Shown one piece after another: positions 25,644 through 33,572 of a DNA stretch of 64,000 nucleotides (the stretch's first letter is position 1; each line of letters opens with the position of its first letter). The position numbers were made by a program, and so were the translations under genes. The notes beneath the pieces were generated by a model that saw only the letters and a program-made list of their open reading frames with translations, was not told where the DNA came from and ran no database searches. Source of the stretch: Flavobacteriales bacterium (GTDB lineage Bacteria > Bacteroidota > Bacteroidia > Flavobacteriales_F > PHOS-HE28); the NCBI GenBank assembly GCA_016710015.1, contig JADJLR010000003.1, forward strand, positions 372,001 to 436,000, written 5' to 3'.

Positions 25644-26666
25644 ATGCTCGCCCGCAGCCGTGATGCCTATGAATGGGCGACCAAAGCAACCCCACGCAGG
25701 TTGCGCAACGCGGCCGGGCTCTGGACGAGCTTCCAACGTGCCAAGCGCAGCAAGCGACCGCACATCGGCGGCATGCCATTCAGCATCAGTTTCGAACCGA
25801 CCACGGCGTGCAACCTGCGTTGTCCGGAATGCCCCAGCGGTCTGCGGAACTTCACACGGCCTACTGGGAACTTGAAGCAGGATCTTTTTACCCGCGTGAT
25901 CGATGAATTGGCACCGGACCTTTGGGCGCTGACCTTCTACTTCCAAGGAGAACCGTACATCAACCCTGGGTTCTTGGACATGGTGCGATACGCGCATGAG
26001 AAGGACCTCTACACGGCCACCAGCACGAACGCCCATTTCCTGGATGATGCCAAGGCAGAGGCAACAGTGCGCAGTGGATTGTCACGCTTGATCATCTCCT
26101 TGGATGGCACCACGCAGGAAACGTATGCATCCTATCGGCATGAAGGAGAATTGGCGAAGGTGATCGAAGGCACCAAGCGCATCGTGGAATGGAAGCGACG
26201 TTTGAAGAGCCGAACGCCGCACGTTGTGTTCCAATTCCTCGTTGTGAAGCCGAACGAGCACCAGATCCCAGAAGCTCGAAAGCTGGCAAAAGAATTGGGC
26301 GTGGACGAGCTTTGGCTGAAGACCGCACAGATCTACGACCCGAAGGACGATCACCCGTTGATCCCTACGCAGGACAAGTATGCGCGGTACCGTCGCACGT
26401 CCAATGGGATCTGGGAAGTGAAGAACAAGCTAGAGGACAACTGTTGGAAGATGTGGCACAGCTGCGTGATCACCTGGGACGGTCGTGTAGTGCCGTGTTG
26501 CTTCGACAAGGATGCCCACCACGTGCTAGGTGATCTGCGCACGCATAGCTTCAGGGAATCGTGGCACAGTGAAGCCTACAATGACTTCAGGCGTTCCTTA
26601 CTGCGATCGCGCAGCAGCATCGAGATGTGCAGGAATTGCAGTGAGGGCAGCCCGGTGTGGGCTTAG
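25644..26666 (+). CDS. Radical SAM / SPASM domain protein
   Basis: 340 aa from the ATG at 25644; codons upstream lie in the divergent promoter region. The radical SAM cluster motif is C56-x3-C60-x2-C63, followed by a TIM-barrel-like core with FYFQGEPYINP and LIISLDGTTQETY. A C-terminal SPASM-like region has CVITWDGRVVPCCFD and C329-x2-C332. The family resembles SPASM proteins near glycan or lipid genes rather than peptide maturases. No small precursor peptide is seen nearby, so the substrate is unknown. Its stop overlaps the convergent frr stop by 4 bases. Confidence 0.88.
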   Translation: MLARSRDAYEWATKATPRRLRNAAGLWTSFQRAKRSKRPHIGGMPFSISFEPTTACNLRCPECPSGLRNFTRPTGNLKQDLFTRVIDELAPDLWALTFYFQGEPYINPGFLDMVRYAHEKDLYTATSTNAHFLDDAKAEATVRSGLSRLIISLDGTTQETYASYRHEGELAKVIEGTKRIVEWKRRLKSRTPHVVFQFLVVKPNEHQIPEARKLAKELGVDELWLKTAQIYDPKDDHPLIPTQDKYARYRRTSNGIWEVKNKLEDNCWKMWHSCVITWDGRVVPCCFDKDAHHVLGDLRTHSFRESWHSEAYNDFRRSLLRSRSSIEMCRNCSEGSPVWA

Positions 26667-27223
26667 ACCTTCATGATGTCCTTCTCCTTGGCATCGATCA
26701 GGACATCCACCTTCTTGTTGTAGGACCCCGTGAGTTTCTCCACGTCACTTTCGAGACCCTTGGCGGCATCTTCAGGGAGGCCATCCTTCTTCGCGGCCTT
26801 GATCGCATCCATGGCCTTTTGACGGCTGCTGCGGATGCCTACTCTGGCGTGTTCTCCCTCGGCGTGCGCACTCTTGGAAAGGGCTTTCCGGCGATCCTCC
26901 GTGAGCATCGGTACGTGGATGATCACGCTTTCGCCATTGTTGCTGGGATTGAATCCGAGGTTGGCTCCGATGATGGCCTTTTCGATGACATCGATGAGTT
27001 TCTTCTCCCAAGGCTTCACAAAGAGTGTGCGTGCATCACCGGTATTCACGGAAGCCACCTGGGACAACGGTACCATTTGGCCGTAATAGTCCACACGAAC
27101 GCTATCGAGCATGCTCGGCGTGGCTGCTCCGGCACGGATCTTCTGGAGTTCACTGTCCAAGTGTTCAACGGCTTTGTGCATGTGCTCTTCGCACTGCTTC
27201 AAGGTGTCTGCAGTATCGATCAT
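26663..27223 (-). CDS. frr: Ribosome recycling factor
   Basis: 186 aa, normal RRF length. Conserved segments include GAATPSMLDSVRVDYYG and the helical C-terminal domain ending DAKEKDIMKV. It splits post-termination ribosomes together with EF-G. It lies downstream of pyrH, the usual order. A TACTTTTGC -7-like box (27261-27269) lies in the 74-bp gap upstream, so frr may also have its own promoter. Confidence 0.98.
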   Translation of the reverse strand: MIDTADTLKQCEEHMHKAVEHLDSELQKIRAGAATPSMLDSVRVDYYGQMVPLSQVASVNTGDARTLFVKPWEKKLIDVIEKAIIGANLGFNPSNNGESVIIHVPMLTEDRRKALSKSAHAEGEHARVGIRSSRQKAMDAIKAAKKDGLPEDAAKGLESDVEKLTGSYNKKVDVLIDAKEKDIMKV

Positions 27224-27260
27224 GATCTAGGCGTTCAGTGCATGGCATCGGCCAGCGTCC

Positions 27261-27269
27261 GCAAAAGTA
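27261..27269 (-). promoter_or_regulatory. Candidate -7 box (TACTTTTGC) for frr
   Basis: Matches TAnnTTTG on the minus strand, 37 bases upstream of the frr ATG. Confidence 0.4.
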
Positions 27270-27297
27270 GTGGCTAGGAGGAACTGAAGACGCTACC

Positions 27298-28011
27298 TCA
27301 GAGCTCCACCAAGGTTCCCACCTGCTCTCCTTTCAACAAGCGCCCGAGGTTCCCCGGCTTGTTCATGTCGAAGACGATGATGGGCAGGTTGTTCTCCTTG
27401 CAGAGCGTAAAGGCGGTCATGTCCATCACATTGAGCCCTTTCTCGTATACCTCGGCAAAGGTGATGCGCTCGTACTTCACGGCGTTCTTATCCTTCTCTG
27501 GGTCTGCGGTATAGATGCCATCCACACGGGTGCCTTTGAGGATCACATCGGCCTCGATCTCGATGGCGCGGAGGCTTGCGGCGGTATCCGTTGTGAAGTA
27601 TGGGTTCCCGGTACCGGCACCGAAGATCACGATGCGCCCTTTCTCCAAGTGGCGCACAGCACGGCGGCGGATGAAGGGTTCTGCGATCTGTTCCATTTTG
27701 ATGGCGCTGAGCAGCCGGGTCTTGTGTCCCTTCGCTTCCAAGGCGCTCTGCAAGGCGAGGCTGTTGATCACCGTGGCCAACATACCCATGTGATCGCCTT
27801 GTACCCGATCAATACCGCTGCCTTCTGCCTGCATGCCGCGGTAGATGTTGCCCCCACCGATCACCACGGCCACTTCCACACCACCCTTGGCGATGGCGAT
27901 GATCTCTTCGGCGTATAGGCTGAGGCGTTCGCTGTCGATCCCGTATGCTTGGTTGCCCATCAGGCTTTCGCCGGACAGTTTCAGGAGGATGCGTTTGTAC
28001 GGTTGAGCCAT
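27298..28011 (-). CDS. pyrH: UMP kinase
   Basis: 237 aa, typical bacterial PyrH of the amino-acid kinase fold. Visible signatures are LLKLSGESLMG at the start, VVIGGGNIYRG and the phosphate-binding region FGAGTGNPYFTTDTAA. It phosphorylates UMP to UDP. It sits between tsf and frr as in most bacteria. A TACTTTTCG box (28031-28039) lies 19 bases before the ATG, downstream of a strong hairpin. Confidence 0.98.
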   Translation of the reverse strand: MAQPYKRILLKLSGESLMGNQAYGIDSERLSLYAEEIIAIAKGGVEVAVVIGGGNIYRGMQAEGSGIDRVQGDHMGMLATVINSLALQSALEAKGHKTRLLSAIKMEQIAEPFIRRRAVRHLEKGRIVIFGAGTGNPYFTTDTAASLRAIEIEADVILKGTRVDGIYTADPEKDKNAVKYERITFAEVYEKGLNVMDMTAFTLCKENNLPIIVFDMNKPGNLGRLLKGEQVGTLVEL

Positions 28012-28086
28012 GGGTGATCGTTATGCGGGTCGAAAAGTAAGGATGTCGTCGGGATGGCTTCGTGCCGATGGAATGGTCTGAATGGA

Positions 28087-28118
28087 GGAACGGCCCCTTT
28101 TCGCAAAGGGGCCGTTCC
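28087..28118 (-). terminator. Strong hairpin with GCGA tetraloop between tsf and pyrH
   Basis: Minus-strand RNA can fold a perfect 14-bp stem (ggaacggccccttt / aaaggggccgttcc) capped by a GCGA (GNRA) loop. It lies 20 bases after the tsf stop. No T-run follows, so it may act as a weak terminator or an mRNA 3'-end stabiliser rather than a classic intrinsic terminator. The pyrH -7-like box lies just beyond it. Confidence 0.5.
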
Positions 28119-28138
28119 ATTCAGGGTGTCATGTGGGA

Positions 28139-28978
28139 TCAGACGGTGAGTGAATGCCGCTTGAAGTCCGTTGCGGTGAGGTCCTTGTCCAGTGCCTTGA
28201 GGTATTGTTCCACCGAGAGTTTGTTGTCCTTGATGAACTCCTGCGCGAGCAAGGTGCTCTCCTTGAAGAACTTGTTGAGGCGACCTGCGGCTATCTTCTC
28301 GGCCATTTCGGCGGGCTTTCCTTCCTGGATGGCGAGTTCCTTGCCGATCTCCAATTCCTTGTCGATCACACTCTGTGGAACGCTCTCCTTGTTCAGGGCG
28401 ACCGGTCCCATGGCAGCGACCTGCATGGCCACGTCCTTGGCTGCGGTCTCGAAACCGGCCTTGTTGAGGCCCACGATGCTCGCCACCTTATTACCCGGGT
28501 GGTTGTAAGCGTAAACGAAAGGTGCCTTCACCTCGGCGCAGGCGGTGATGTCGATCTTCTCACCGATCACACCGGTCTGTTCGATCAGTTTCTCAGCGAC
28601 GGACATGCCATTGCTATCGTAGGCAGCAGCTTTCATGGCTTCAACGGTAGCGAGGCCTTTTTCCAAGGCGATCGCAGCCATCTTCTCGGCCATTGCGGCG
28701 AAGTCACCGTTCTTGGCAACGAAGTCGGTCTCACAGTTCACGCAGACCAATACACCGTGCGTGCCATCGGCACTGGTCTTCGCGATCACCAGCCCTTCGG
28801 TGGCATCACGATCAGCGCGCTTGGCAGCCACTTTCTGACCTTGTTTACGCAGTATGTCGATGGCGGCATCGAAGTCGCCATTGGCCTCGGTAAGGGCCTT
28901 CTTGCAATCCATCATGCCTGCACCAGTGATCTGGCGCAGCTTGTTCACATCGGCAGCGGTAATAGCCATTGTGCTCAT
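28139..28978 (-). CDS. tsf: Translation elongation factor Ts
   Basis: 279 aa from the ATG at 28978 (MSTMAITAADVNKLR); the ATG at 28969 is an alternative. The frame is open further upstream but overlaps the end of rpsB. Signatures are RQITGAGMMDCKKALTEA in the N-terminal domain and VCVNCETDFVAKN in the core. It exchanges GDP for GTP on EF-Tu. It follows rpsB with 62 bases between them, the near-universal bacterial arrangement. Confidence 0.98.
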   Translation of the reverse strand: MSTMAITAADVNKLRQITGAGMMDCKKALTEANGDFDAAIDILRKQGQKVAAKRADRDATEGLVIAKTSADGTHGVLVCVNCETDFVAKNGDFAAMAEKMAAIALEKGLATVEAMKAAAYDSNGMSVAEKLIEQTGVIGEKIDITACAEVKAPFVYAYNHPGNKVASIVGLNKAGFETAAKDVAMQVAAMGPVALNKESVPQSVIDKELEIGKELAIQEGKPAEMAEKIAAGRLNKFFKESTLLAQEFIKDNKLSVEQYLKALDKDLTATDFKRHSLTV

Positions 28979-29040
28979 GGTTTTTAAGGGATTTGGATAG
29001 CTGCGTCGCGGTAGCTCAGCAGGATCCGGATGAAATTCGA

Positions 29041-29850
29041 TCACGCCTTCTCGTCCGTGGCAGCGGTCTCCTCACTGGCCTCGCTGGCTTCACTGACCTC
29101 ATTGGCTTCTACTTCGACCTCAGCGCCCTCCTCGGCGGCCTCGTCCACAGCGGTCTTGTCGTTCTTCCGCTCTTCCATGCCTTCGTTGATCGCCGCGATC
29201 ATCACGTCCACGATCAGCTCAATGCTCTTGGTGGCATCGTCGTTGGCAGGGATCGGGAAATCCACCTTGCTTGGGTCGCTGTTGGTATCGACCATGGCGA
29301 AGGTCGGGATGTTGAGCTTGCGGGCCTCGGCCACAGCGATATGCTCCTTCACGATGTCCACGATGAACAAGGCACTCGGAAGGCGCGTAAGATCGGCGAT
29401 GGACCCGAGGTTCTTCTCCATCTTCTCACGTTGGCGGCTCACTTGGAGACGTTCGCGTTTGCTCATGTTCTCGAAGGTGCCATCGGTCTTCATGCGATCG
29501 ATGGTGGTCATCTTCTTGATGGTCCGGCGAATGGTGCCGAAGTTGGTGAGCATACCACCGCTCCAACGCTCGGTAACGTAGGGCATCCCGGTGGTCTTCA
29601 CCTTTTCGGTAACGATGTCCTTCGCTTGCTTCTTGGTGGCGACGAAAAGCACCTTCTTACCACTACGGGCGATGCTCTTCATGGCCGCAGCTGCTTCTTC
29701 CAGCTTCACTGCGGTCTTGTTCAGGTCGATGATGTGGATCCCCTTCTTCTCGTCGAAGATGTAAGGGGCCATGTTGGGGTTCCACTTGCGCTTCAGGTGA
29801 CCGAAGTGTACACCAGCATCCAACAATTGCTTGAATTCGAGACGAGCCAT
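29041..29850 (-). CDS. rpsB: 30S ribosomal protein S2
   Basis: 269 aa. The N-terminus LLDAGVHFGHLKRKWNP is the S2 signature, and TRLPSALFIVDIVKEH and VDTNSDPSKVDFPIPANDD are conserved. The last 35 or so residues are an acidic, Glu/Ala-rich tail (AEVEVEANEVSEASEASEE) that extends beyond the conserved core. It follows rpsI after 114 bases that contain a structured hairpin. Confidence 0.98.
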   Translation of the reverse strand: MARLEFKQLLDAGVHFGHLKRKWNPNMAPYIFDEKKGIHIIDLNKTAVKLEEAAAAMKSIARSGKKVLFVATKKQAKDIVTEKVKTTGMPYVTERWSGGMLTNFGTIRRTIKKMTTIDRMKTDGTFENMSKRERLQVSRQREKMEKNLGSIADLTRLPSALFIVDIVKEHIAVAEARKLNIPTFAMVDTNSDPSKVDFPIPANDDATKSIELIVDVMIAAINEGMEERKNDKTAVDEAAEEGAEVEVEANEVSEASEASEETAATDEKA

Positions 29851-29894
29851 GATTCCTTGTTTAGTTCACTTTCCTTGTTCCCGTTGATACAGGC

Positions 29895-29939
29895 ATCCCG
29901 CTGGTAGCCTCTGCCTTTCGGCCGAGAGTCCAGCGGGAT
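29895..29939 (-). ncRNA. Structured hairpin in the rpsB leader (candidate S2 leader element)
   Basis: Minus-strand RNA can pair atcccgctgg with ccagcgggat (perfect 10 bp). Inside is a second helix built on gcc-GAAA-ggc with a GNRA loop and flanking ctc/gag pairs. It ends 45 bases before the rpsB ATG. Autoregulatory leaders on rpsB are known in several bacterial groups; whether this is one, or a 3' end for rpsI, cannot be told from one genome. Confidence 0.45.
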
Positions 29940-29964
29940 TGGATCCTGAACAAGCGTTGGGACC

Positions 29965-30351
29965 TTAACGCTTGCTGAATTGGAAACGCTTACGCGCTTT
30001 CTTGCGTCCGAACTTCTTCCGTTCCACGCTTCGTGGGTCACGGGTCATGAGTTCTTCGGCCTTGAGTTTCGGTTTGTGATCCGCATCGATCTTCACCAAT
30101 GCACGGGAGATACCCAAGCGCACGGCATCGACCTGACCCGTGATGCCCCCGCCACCTACGGTAACGGTCACATCGTACTTACCCACCGTATCGGTGAGCT
30201 TGAACGGCTGCTGCAGCTTGAATTGCTGCATGGTGATCGGGAAGTACTCCTGGCCCTCGCGGCCATTCACGGTGATCGCTCCTTTGCCCTCGGTGAGGAC
30301 GACCCGGGCGATGGCGGTCTTACGGCGGCCGAGGCTATTGATGGCTTCCAT
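29965..30351 (-). CDS. rpsI: 30S ribosomal protein S9
   Basis: 128 aa. It begins SLGRRKTAIARVVLTEGKG and ends with the expected basic tail RKKFGRKKARKRFQFSKR, whose terminal Lys-Arg contacts P-site tRNA. It follows rplM with one base between them, as usual. Confidence 0.98.
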   Translation of the reverse strand: MEAINSLGRRKTAIARVVLTEGKGAITVNGREGQEYFPITMQQFKLQQPFKLTDTVGKYDVTVTVGGGGITGQVDAVRLGISRALVKIDADHKPKLKAEELMTRDPRSVERKKFGRKKARKRFQFSKR

Positions 30352-30352
30352 C

Positions 30353-30808
30353 TTACTTGATCGTATTCAGGTCGAACGAACGTGGCTTCTGGGCTTCGTG
30401 CTTGTGCGCGGTCCCGGCCACAACGTGTAGGTTATTGAACAGGCGGCGGCCCAAGCGATTCTTCGGGAGCATACCGCGTACGGCGAGCTCCACCATGGCT
30501 TCCGGCTTTCGCGCCATCAGGTTCACGGCACGCTCACGGGTCTGGCCTCCGGGGTACATGCTGTAACGCTGGTACTCCTTATCGGCCATCTTGGTCCCGG
30601 TCAATCGGATCTTGTCGGCATTGATCACGATCACGTGATCGCCGCAATTCACGTGCGGGGTGAACGTGGTCTTGTGTTTGCCGCGAACGAGCATCGCTAC
30701 TCGACTGGCAAATCGTCCAAGTGTCTGATTTTCAGCGTCTACGAGCAGCCAATCTTGCTGCACGGTGGCCGCATTGGCCATGCTGGTGGTGTAGGTCGTC
30801 GATGCCAC
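30353..30808 (-). CDS. rplM: 50S ribosomal protein L13
   Basis: 151 aa. The signature segments LGRFASRVAMLVRGK, VNCGDHVIVINADKI and AVRGMLPKNRLGRR are present. The first gene of the rplM-rpsI-rpsB-tsf-pyrH-frr block. The start at 30808 (MASTTYTTSM) gives a short extension; the second ATG at 30781 is possible. A TATCTTCGC box (30850-30858, minus) lies 42 bases upstream. Confidence 0.98.
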   Translation of the reverse strand: MASTTYTTSMANAATVQQDWLLVDAENQTLGRFASRVAMLVRGKHKTTFTPHVNCGDHVIVINADKIRLTGTKMADKEYQRYSMYPGGQTRERAVNLMARKPEAMVELAVRGMLPKNRLGRRLFNNLHVVAGTAHKHEAQKPRSFDLNTIK

Positions 30809-30828
30809 GGTCGTTGTGGTTTTAGAGG

Positions 30829-31263
30829 CTATTTTCCCAGAAACGGGGTGCGAAGATAGATCGTTTTCCTGGAAACCAACAACGTGGTGTGCGTATCGTT
30901 CGGAATGACCCGATCGGGACCGATACGCTCACCGACCTGGATGAGCGGTGTATGGCGAACCTGCCGCTTCCATTGTCTTCGCTTGGTGAAGCCGGGCAAA
31001 CGGCCTTTGAGCAAATAGCCGTACACCAAAGAAAGTGTGTGCTCCCGGGCCGTGCCGTAGACTGGAACGACGGTTGTTGCAAGCAAACCGACACCTGCAC
31101 GAAGACCCACCTCGGATCGATCCGAAAAGCGCACACCGCCACCGGTGAAGAGTACCAGGTCGATCCTTGGCATAGGTCGAGCCGGATCAAGCTCCACGGT
31201 ATTTAGGGGTGAAAAAGAGATGATAAATGCGGGTCCGTGGCCCGGTAAGCGATGAACGACCAC
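30829..31263 (-). CDS. Doubtful ORF, possible remnant of a beta-rich protein
   Basis: 144 aa with no signal peptide. The middle (RIDLVLFTGGGVRFSDRSE and GLRAGVGLLATTVVPVYG) looks like beta-strands of an outer-membrane protein and its codons look coding, but the first 30 residues do not, and the end overlaps the likely rplM promoter. It may be a decayed gene fragment or chance. No family recognised. Confidence 0.3.
   Translation of the reverse strand: MVVHRLPGHGPAFIISFSPLNTVELDPARPMPRIDLVLFTGGGVRFSDRSEVGLRAGVGLLATTVVPVYGTAREHTLSLVYGYLLKGRLPGFTKRRQWKRQVRHTPLIQVGERIGPDRVIPNDTHTTLLVSRKTIYLRTPFLGK
30850..30858 (-). promoter_or_regulatory. Candidate -7 box (TATCTTCGC) for the ribosomal-protein block
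   Basis: Matches TAnnTTYG on the minus strand, 42 bases before the rplM ATG and inside the end of the doubtful ORF at 30829-31263. Confidence 0.45.
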
Positions 31264-31303
31264 CGCATGCGCTCAATGACGTAGTAGATCAAGCGGATGG
31301 ACC

Positions 31304-32902
31304 CTATCTCTCATGGTTCCAGAAAGGCTGCATTTCCAAAGTCACGGCATCCATCCATTGGTCAGGCTTTCCCACTGCGGTCGGAGGGACCCATGTCACC
31401 TTTCCATGTATCGCATCGGTAATGGTGATCTCTGGAACACTGCCACCAATGAAGCGACCGCGACCATCGCCGGCGCGGGTAACGATGGTGCTCAGCCAGA
31501 ACAACCGATCGCGCCCCGCAACCTGACGGATGTACGGGCGGGTTTCGGCCGGGTAGCTGTGCGACCAATCATACTCTTTCCGGCTTTCGATGATCTTGGC
31601 GCTAACGGCGCTGCTCCCGAGGAAGGCTTCACCGCTGGTGGTGTGATCGATGAAGAAGACCTCATTCATGCCATCACCTGGGATGAAGAGGCTCACACTC
31701 AGCCCTTTCTTCGCTTCCTCAAACGGTTCCAGACCGAAGTAGTTGTAGAGCTTTCCCGGTGTGCCATTCATTTCCGAATAGACCACGAACGGTTGGGGAT
31801 CTTGTCCTTCCGGAAGTTGCGGAACCCGGATATCGCCCTCGTGGTACCCCGGCATCGGGGCCATGAAGCCCCGGCGGAAACGAAAGCTCTCGGCGATATA
31901 ACGGGTCACTTCTCGCGGCATCACGTCCTGACCGCGCAAGAAGGACTGTTCGGCAATGCGCTCCGCCGGAATGAAGGTTCCCTTTCCAAGGAAGAGGCGC
32001 TTCACGTAACGGTCATCTGGTCCATACTGCTCGATCACCATCACCCCGCCGAATACGGGCCGTGGGAATACGAGACCGACCCAACGGATCAAGGGCACCA
32101 CCTGCACCCATTCACCACCTTCGTTCTGGAGATAGATCGGATCTGCGGGTTCCAAGGTCAGGAATTGCCAGGGGTCGAAGCGTTTCACCACGGCGGTATG
32201 CGTGTTCTTGCTGAAGAGGAGGAATTCACCCACTTCGAAATCGACCACGCTGCGAAATGCTGCCGAGAAGTTCGGTGAAGGCAATTCGCCGGGAATATGG
32301 ATCACCTCGTACATGTCCTTGGTGAACTGCTGCACCTTGTACGCTTGGGACGGACCGATCGCCGTGGTGTACGCATAGGACCCGTCCATCGTGCGGATGA
32401 AGCGCGGTTGCGTGGCATCCTCGGTCTCTGAAAGCGCCTCCTGTTCTGTCAGGGTGTGAATGGAACTGATCGGTTGGATGCGCTCATGCCCTGTCACTGG
32501 AAGTTGATCCACCTGTACCTTGTTCAACTCGCTGTAGTAGACGTATTGTGAGCCGTACTGCACAACGCGTGGTAGGAACCATGCAACAGCGATCATGAGC
32601 AGCAAACTCACCAAGGCACCCATCACCTTCTTCCACAGCAGACTTCTTCTGAACACCTTTCGCACTACCCAGACCACCAGTACCGCCATCAGGATCCAGA
32701 AGAAATACTTGCGCACCTCCAGCGCCAAGGGCTGATACACGGAACGAAGGATGAACAACGCGTACAACAGGACCAGAAAGACCGTGATCGCTAGTACGGG
32801 CCTCCGCTTCACCCATGCGCCAAGCCGTCGCACAACACCTTTTCGAACGTGGTATACCAGCCAATACAATTGGCCTTTATCGTCATCTTGTTCCTGCTGC
32901 AT
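31304..32902 (-). CDS. Membrane protein of unknown function, last gene of the coiled-coil/AAA cluster
   Basis: 532 aa from the ATG at 32902 (MQQEQDDDKG); a GTG at 32932 is an alternative. Three transmembrane helices lie near residues 35-53, 62-82 and 90-110, followed by a 400-residue soluble, beta-rich domain with no recognised motif (for example WVQVVPLIRWVGLVFPRP). By the positive-inside rule the domain could lie in the periplasm. It sits 88-118 bases downstream of the 182-aa membrane protein in the same direction. Function unknown. Confidence 0.7.
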   Translation of the reverse strand: MQQEQDDDKGQLYWLVYHVRKGVVRRLGAWVKRRPVLAITVFLVLLYALFILRSVYQPLALEVRKYFFWILMAVLVVWVVRKVFRRSLLWKKVMGALVSLLLMIAVAWFLPRVVQYGSQYVYYSELNKVQVDQLPVTGHERIQPISSIHTLTEQEALSETEDATQPRFIRTMDGSYAYTTAIGPSQAYKVQQFTKDMYEVIHIPGELPSPNFSAAFRSVVDFEVGEFLLFSKNTHTAVVKRFDPWQFLTLEPADPIYLQNEGGEWVQVVPLIRWVGLVFPRPVFGGVMVIEQYGPDDRYVKRLFLGKGTFIPAERIAEQSFLRGQDVMPREVTRYIAESFRFRRGFMAPMPGYHEGDIRVPQLPEGQDPQPFVVYSEMNGTPGKLYNYFGLEPFEEAKKGLSVSLFIPGDGMNEVFFIDHTTSGEAFLGSSAVSAKIIESRKEYDWSHSYPAETRPYIRQVAGRDRLFWLSTIVTRAGDGRGRFIGGSVPEITITDAIHGKVTWVPPTAVGKPDQWMDAVTLEMQPFWNHER

Positions 32903-33020
32903 CAGCGAACCACGGATGGAGTTTTGAACCACTTTTCATCGGGAGTCGCAAGGCCGCCCCATCGGGTCGACTTCACGAATGTCCCGTTCCGGAACCGAGC
33001 AATTGATCGAACCAACGCCA

Positions 33021-33569
33021 TCACTTGTCCGTGAATTTCTTGATGCCTGCTCGCCAGTCCGGTCTGTCGTCACCGGGTTCGGGTGCCTTCTGTTCGTGTT
33101 GATCCGGGGGATTCGCGCTGCGGGTAGGCTTAGCAGGCTCGGCATCCTTCCTAGAAGGTATGTCGTGCTTCTCTCCATGCGCTTCGGCCTCGATGCGATC
33201 CACCTTGTTCAGCACCTCCCGAACCGGCTCCATATTCCAACGTTTGCCTTTGAAGAGGAAAACCGCGGCATAGAAACCAAGCAAGAGACCGACCACGGCA
33301 ATTCCTCCCGTGATCAGGTCCAGCAAGGCATGTGCGCCACCAACTGCAATGGCCACCGCCGTGAAAAGACCTGCGATCACGATCGCCATCACCAACTTCT
33401 GTTGGAACGGCTGCAAATGGATCAGACCTTTCTCCAGCAGGCTTGGACTTTTGTGCTGGTGCGTCAGGTCGTACCAACGCGTGTTCCATCTCCGCCCCTT
33501 GTTGAGGTCCATGTAATAGAAGAAGATGCCTGCTATGAAGGCGATCCCGAGTGTGAGCAAAGTATCCAT
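33021..33569 (-). CDS. Small membrane protein of unknown function
   Basis: 182 aa: a transmembrane helix at the N-terminus (about 3-20), two more near 58-78 and 84-106, and a hydrophilic, charged C-terminal tail (about 115-182, Lys/Glu/Pro-rich). The N-terminus (GIFFYYMDLNKGRRWNTRWYDL) is distinctive but unknown to me. It lies 3 bases after the preceding cluster gene, so co-expression is likely. Confidence 0.7.
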   Translation of the reverse strand: MDTLLTLGIAFIAGIFFYYMDLNKGRRWNTRWYDLTHQHKSPSLLEKGLIHLQPFQQKLVMAIVIAGLFTAVAIAVGGAHALLDLITGGIAVVGLLLGFYAAVFLFKGKRWNMEPVREVLNKVDRIEAEAHGEKHDIPSRKDAEPAKPTRSANPPDQHEQKAPEPGDDRPDWRAGIKKFTDK

Positions 33570-33572
33570 GGG

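Noticed and set aside
25498..25779. N-terminal extension of the DUF5686 gene
   Set aside because: The upstream codons are Arg/Cys/His-rich, lack signal-peptide features and overlap the divergent promoter region; the ATG at 25497 begins a proper signal peptide.
31313..32278. 321-codon plus-strand open frame
   Set aside because: Antisense of the 532-aa membrane protein gene, which has membrane helices and good composition.
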